Source of the DNA: Prorocentrum cordatum
Lineage: Eukaryota > Sar > Dinophyceae > Prorocentrales > Prorocentraceae
DNA: 64,000 bases
NCBI GenBank assembly: GCA_963575745.1
Contig: CAUYUJ010012736.1
Location: 237,501-301,500, forward strand
Reading direction: 5' to 3'
The notes beneath the pieces were generated by a model. That model saw only the letters and a list, made by a program, of their open reading frames with translations, searched no databases and had not been told where the DNA came from. Shown here piece by piece: positions 62,216 to 64,000 of this stretch. Positions within the stretch are counted from its first letter, which is position 1, and each line of letters opens with the position of its first letter. The translations under genes and the position numbers were made by a program.

Positions 62216-62898
62216 ATGGACTGCGTCCGCGGCGGCACCGACAGCGAGTCCCGCTCGACACGAGCAGGAAATGCGGTCGGTCTGTGCAGCCATGTTCTCC
62301 ATCCCCTCCTCGAGCGCCCCGATCTGCGACGCCCCCGCGCTTGCTGGGAAGGCGGCCCCCTCGCGCCGGCGCGCGCGGCCACGAGCACGCCCAGACCTGC
62401 CACGCTCCTGGTCAAGTCGGCCTCCCGGGGCCGCTCTCGCGCGTCCGGCCTCCCGGGGCACACCTCCGGGGCCCAGGGCCATCAACCGTTTGTTTCTCAG
62501 GGGCCGCATGTTCTGCAGGCTCTGGCAGGACGTGCATGGAGGGGGGGGGGGCCTGACGAGGCCCTGAGGACACCCTGGACTTCATGCATGTCGGAACACA
62601 CGCTTGCACGCCGTCTCGGCCCAGCACTGTTTCAGAAGGCGGCGGAGGGGGGAGGGGGCGAGGTTAAATCCCATACAAGTCAACTTGCTCGAGCTCATGG
62701 AACAACATGCTCTTACCATCCAGCGAAGCCCTGTGGCGAAGAAACCAGGTCCGGGCGCGCGGCCCGCGGCCGGGCAGCGCGCACCCTGGTAGACAGCCGG
62801 AAACAAAAATAGACACTTTTAGAAATTCTGTGCTTCCCGTTGAGGCGCCGTGCACACAGTATCTATTAGTATCTATTTTTAGAAATAGACGCTTTTAG
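62216..62898. other. Unassigned GC-rich sequence
   Basis: No gene recognised. Near the right end TAGTATCTATTTTTAGAAA and AGACGCTTTTAGAAATCCC words repeat (62,805-62,905) and lead into repeat R6. Confidence 0.35.
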
Positions 62899-63120
62899 AA
62901 ATCCCACCAGCCCTTTTGGGCGTGAGTGGTTTAGGGAGCTCTCTCTGTTCTCAACCCCCTTTTTTCCCCTTCGGGGAGGGGTTTACCCCTCCCCCTACCC
63001 CCTCCCCTGGACCTGGAGAGGGCGGGCCGAGCGTTCTCAGGGGGGTCCATTTCGACTCCTGGGAGGGCCAAAAAACGACGACCCTCACAAGGATTCTGGC
63101 CCCGACGGGGGGGGGGGAGT
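62899..63120 (+). repeat. Dispersed repeat R6, copy 2
   Basis: AAATCCCACCAGCCCTTTTG ... CCCCTTCGGGGAGGGGTTTA ... GACTCCTGGGAGGG matches 56,347-56,580. Confidence 0.75.
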
Positions 63121-63145
63121 TTGGCCCCTCTGCTCGTCTTTGAAA

Positions 63146-63284
63146 CAGAAATCATTGATTTTACGATGGTTTTGGCCCCATTTTGGCCTTCTGAGGGGGC
63201 CGCGCTCATCTTCCCTCATAGCAAAATCATTGATTTTACCAAGGTTTTGGGCTCATTTTGTCCTTCTCAGGGGGCAGCTCTCAC
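63146..63284. repeat. 74-bp direct duplication
   Basis: AATCATTGATTTTAC starts at 63,151 and again at 63,225; the flanking GGTTTTGG...CATTTTG...CCTTCT...AGGGGGC order is the same in both units. Confidence 0.8.
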
Positions 63285-63595
63285 TTGCGCTTCTGAGGAG
63301 GTCGCAAGAGGCCCCAAGATGGCCCCAAGAGGCTCCCAGGAGGCTCCCAAGAGGCCTCCAAGAGGCCCCCAGGAGGCCCCCAAGCGGCCCCAAGAGGCCC
63401 CCAAGAGGCCCCCAAGAGGCCCCCAAGAGGCCCCACGAGGCCCCAAGAGGCCCCCAAGAGGCCCCCAAGAGGCCCCCAAGAGGCCCCACGAGGCCCCCAA
63501 GAGGCCCCCAAGAGGCCCCCAAGAGGCCCCCAAGAGGCCCCCAAGAGGCCCCAAGAGGCTCCAAGAGGCCCCCAAGAGGCCCCACGAGGAGCCCG
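63285..63595. repeat. CCCAAGAGGCC array
   Basis: The most regular member of the CCCAAGAGGCC family: 9-11 bp units with occasional CACGAGG variants. Confidence 0.9.
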
Positions 63596-63897
63596 AACGA
63601 CTCACACCAGGACGAGGGGCCCGAACGACTCACACCACGAAGAGCCCGAACGACTCACACCACAAGGAGGGGCCCGAACGACTCACACCAGGACGAGGCG
63701 CCCGAACGACTCACACCACGAGGAGCCCGAACGACTCACACCACGAAGGAGGGGCCCGAACGACTCACACCAGGACGAGGCCCGAACCTCACACCAGGAC
63801 CCCGAACGACTCACACCAGGAGCCCGAACGAACGGAAGAGCCCGAACGACTCACACCAGGACGAGAAACCCCAAACGACTCAAATCACGAGGAGCGC
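63590..63897. repeat. CCCGAACGACTCACACC array
   Basis: About ten copies of GCCCGAACGACTCACACCAG joined by variable ACGAGG/ACGAAG spacers, alternating short and long spacing. Units degrade at 63,780-63,880. A short CT-rich tail follows to the window end. Confidence 0.9.
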
Positions 63898-64000
63898 TTT
63901 CTCCCCCTCCTCCTCCGCCTCGTCCTTCTCCCGCTCCCCTCACAAGGGGGATGTGCAAGGAGGCGGGAGGAAGGAGGAACAGGGGGGATATGCGGGGCCA

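Noticed and set aside
63590-63897. CRISPR-like array
   Set aside because: Spacers are short, repetitive and variable in length; the genome is eukaryotic and no cas genes are present.
1-64000. tRNA, rRNA or dinoflagellate spliced-leader sequences
   Set aside because: No cloverleaf-like block, rRNA core string or spliced-leader match was found by eye on either strand; a covariance-model scan would be decisive.

Overview
The window reads as a piece of a large, gene-poor, GC-rich eukaryotic nuclear genome that is saturated with repeats, most probably from a dinoflagellate. The evidence is the density of microsatellites (GGA/TCC, GAT, GAC, GTC), minisatellites and foldback elements, protein-like segments broken by stops and frame changes, apparent spliced exons, and above all a tyrosine-recombinase retroelement carrying a cytosine-5 DNA methyltransferase, a combination known from dinoflagellates. 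No rRNA, tRNA, spliced leader or CRISPR array was seen. The organism call is inference.

Layout. 0-5 kb: trinucleotide arrays with degenerate CCCAAGAGG arrays. 5.3-10.3 kb: minus-strand coding-like remains, including a coiled-coil relic (5.4-6.3 kb) and one clean 377-residue ORF (7.2-8.4 kb), neither identified. 10.4-16.8 kb: low-complexity arrays, an inverted-repeat element, a minus-strand relic and three kinds of short dispersed or foldback repeat. 16.8-21.6 kb: a composite satellite (5' unit, AGCCTC hexamer array, 73-bp array, 3' unit) present two and a half times in a row; the 73-bp and 3' modules recur at 26.5-27.1 kb. 22-26.5 kb: low-complexity and unassigned sequence.

27.2-40.7 kb is the core of the window. 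On the minus strand, in order, lie a terminal repeat A1 (40.7-40.5 kb), a gag-like ORF (40.2-39.1 kb), the start of a reverse-transcriptase domain (38.1-37.8 kb), a C5 DNA methyltransferase (36.5-34.8 kb), a tyrosine recombinase (29.2-28.0 kb) and the terminal block B1-A2-B2 (27.9-27.2 kb). A1 ... B1-A2-B2 is the split-direct-repeat plan of Ngaro/PAT-type elements. All protein parts carry lesions, so this looks like a dead copy. A plus-strand, exon-like host segment (30.6-31.9 kb) and many simple repeats sit between methyltransferase and recombinase.

40.7-50 kb: an 820-bp TCC tract, TTCCG-rich arrays interrupted by a second inverted-repeat element, a duplicated three-part satellite, dispersed repeats, a possible two-exon membrane-protein gene (48.0-49.0 kb, minus) and a 1-kb TCTCAGAAGCC array. 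50-64 kb: a frameshifted minus-strand relic, a repeated peptide-coding family on both strands, GTGAGTCTGA and GAT arrays, a bidirectional T-run/GCAATCC array, further foldback elements, a 77-bp tandem array (60.3-61.3 kb) and CCAAGAGGC and CCCGAACGACTCACACC arrays at the right edge.

Few genes here look functional: the best expressed-gene candidates are the 30.6-31.9 kb plus-strand exons and the 48.0-49.0 kb membrane protein. Most long ORFs are translations of simple repeats.
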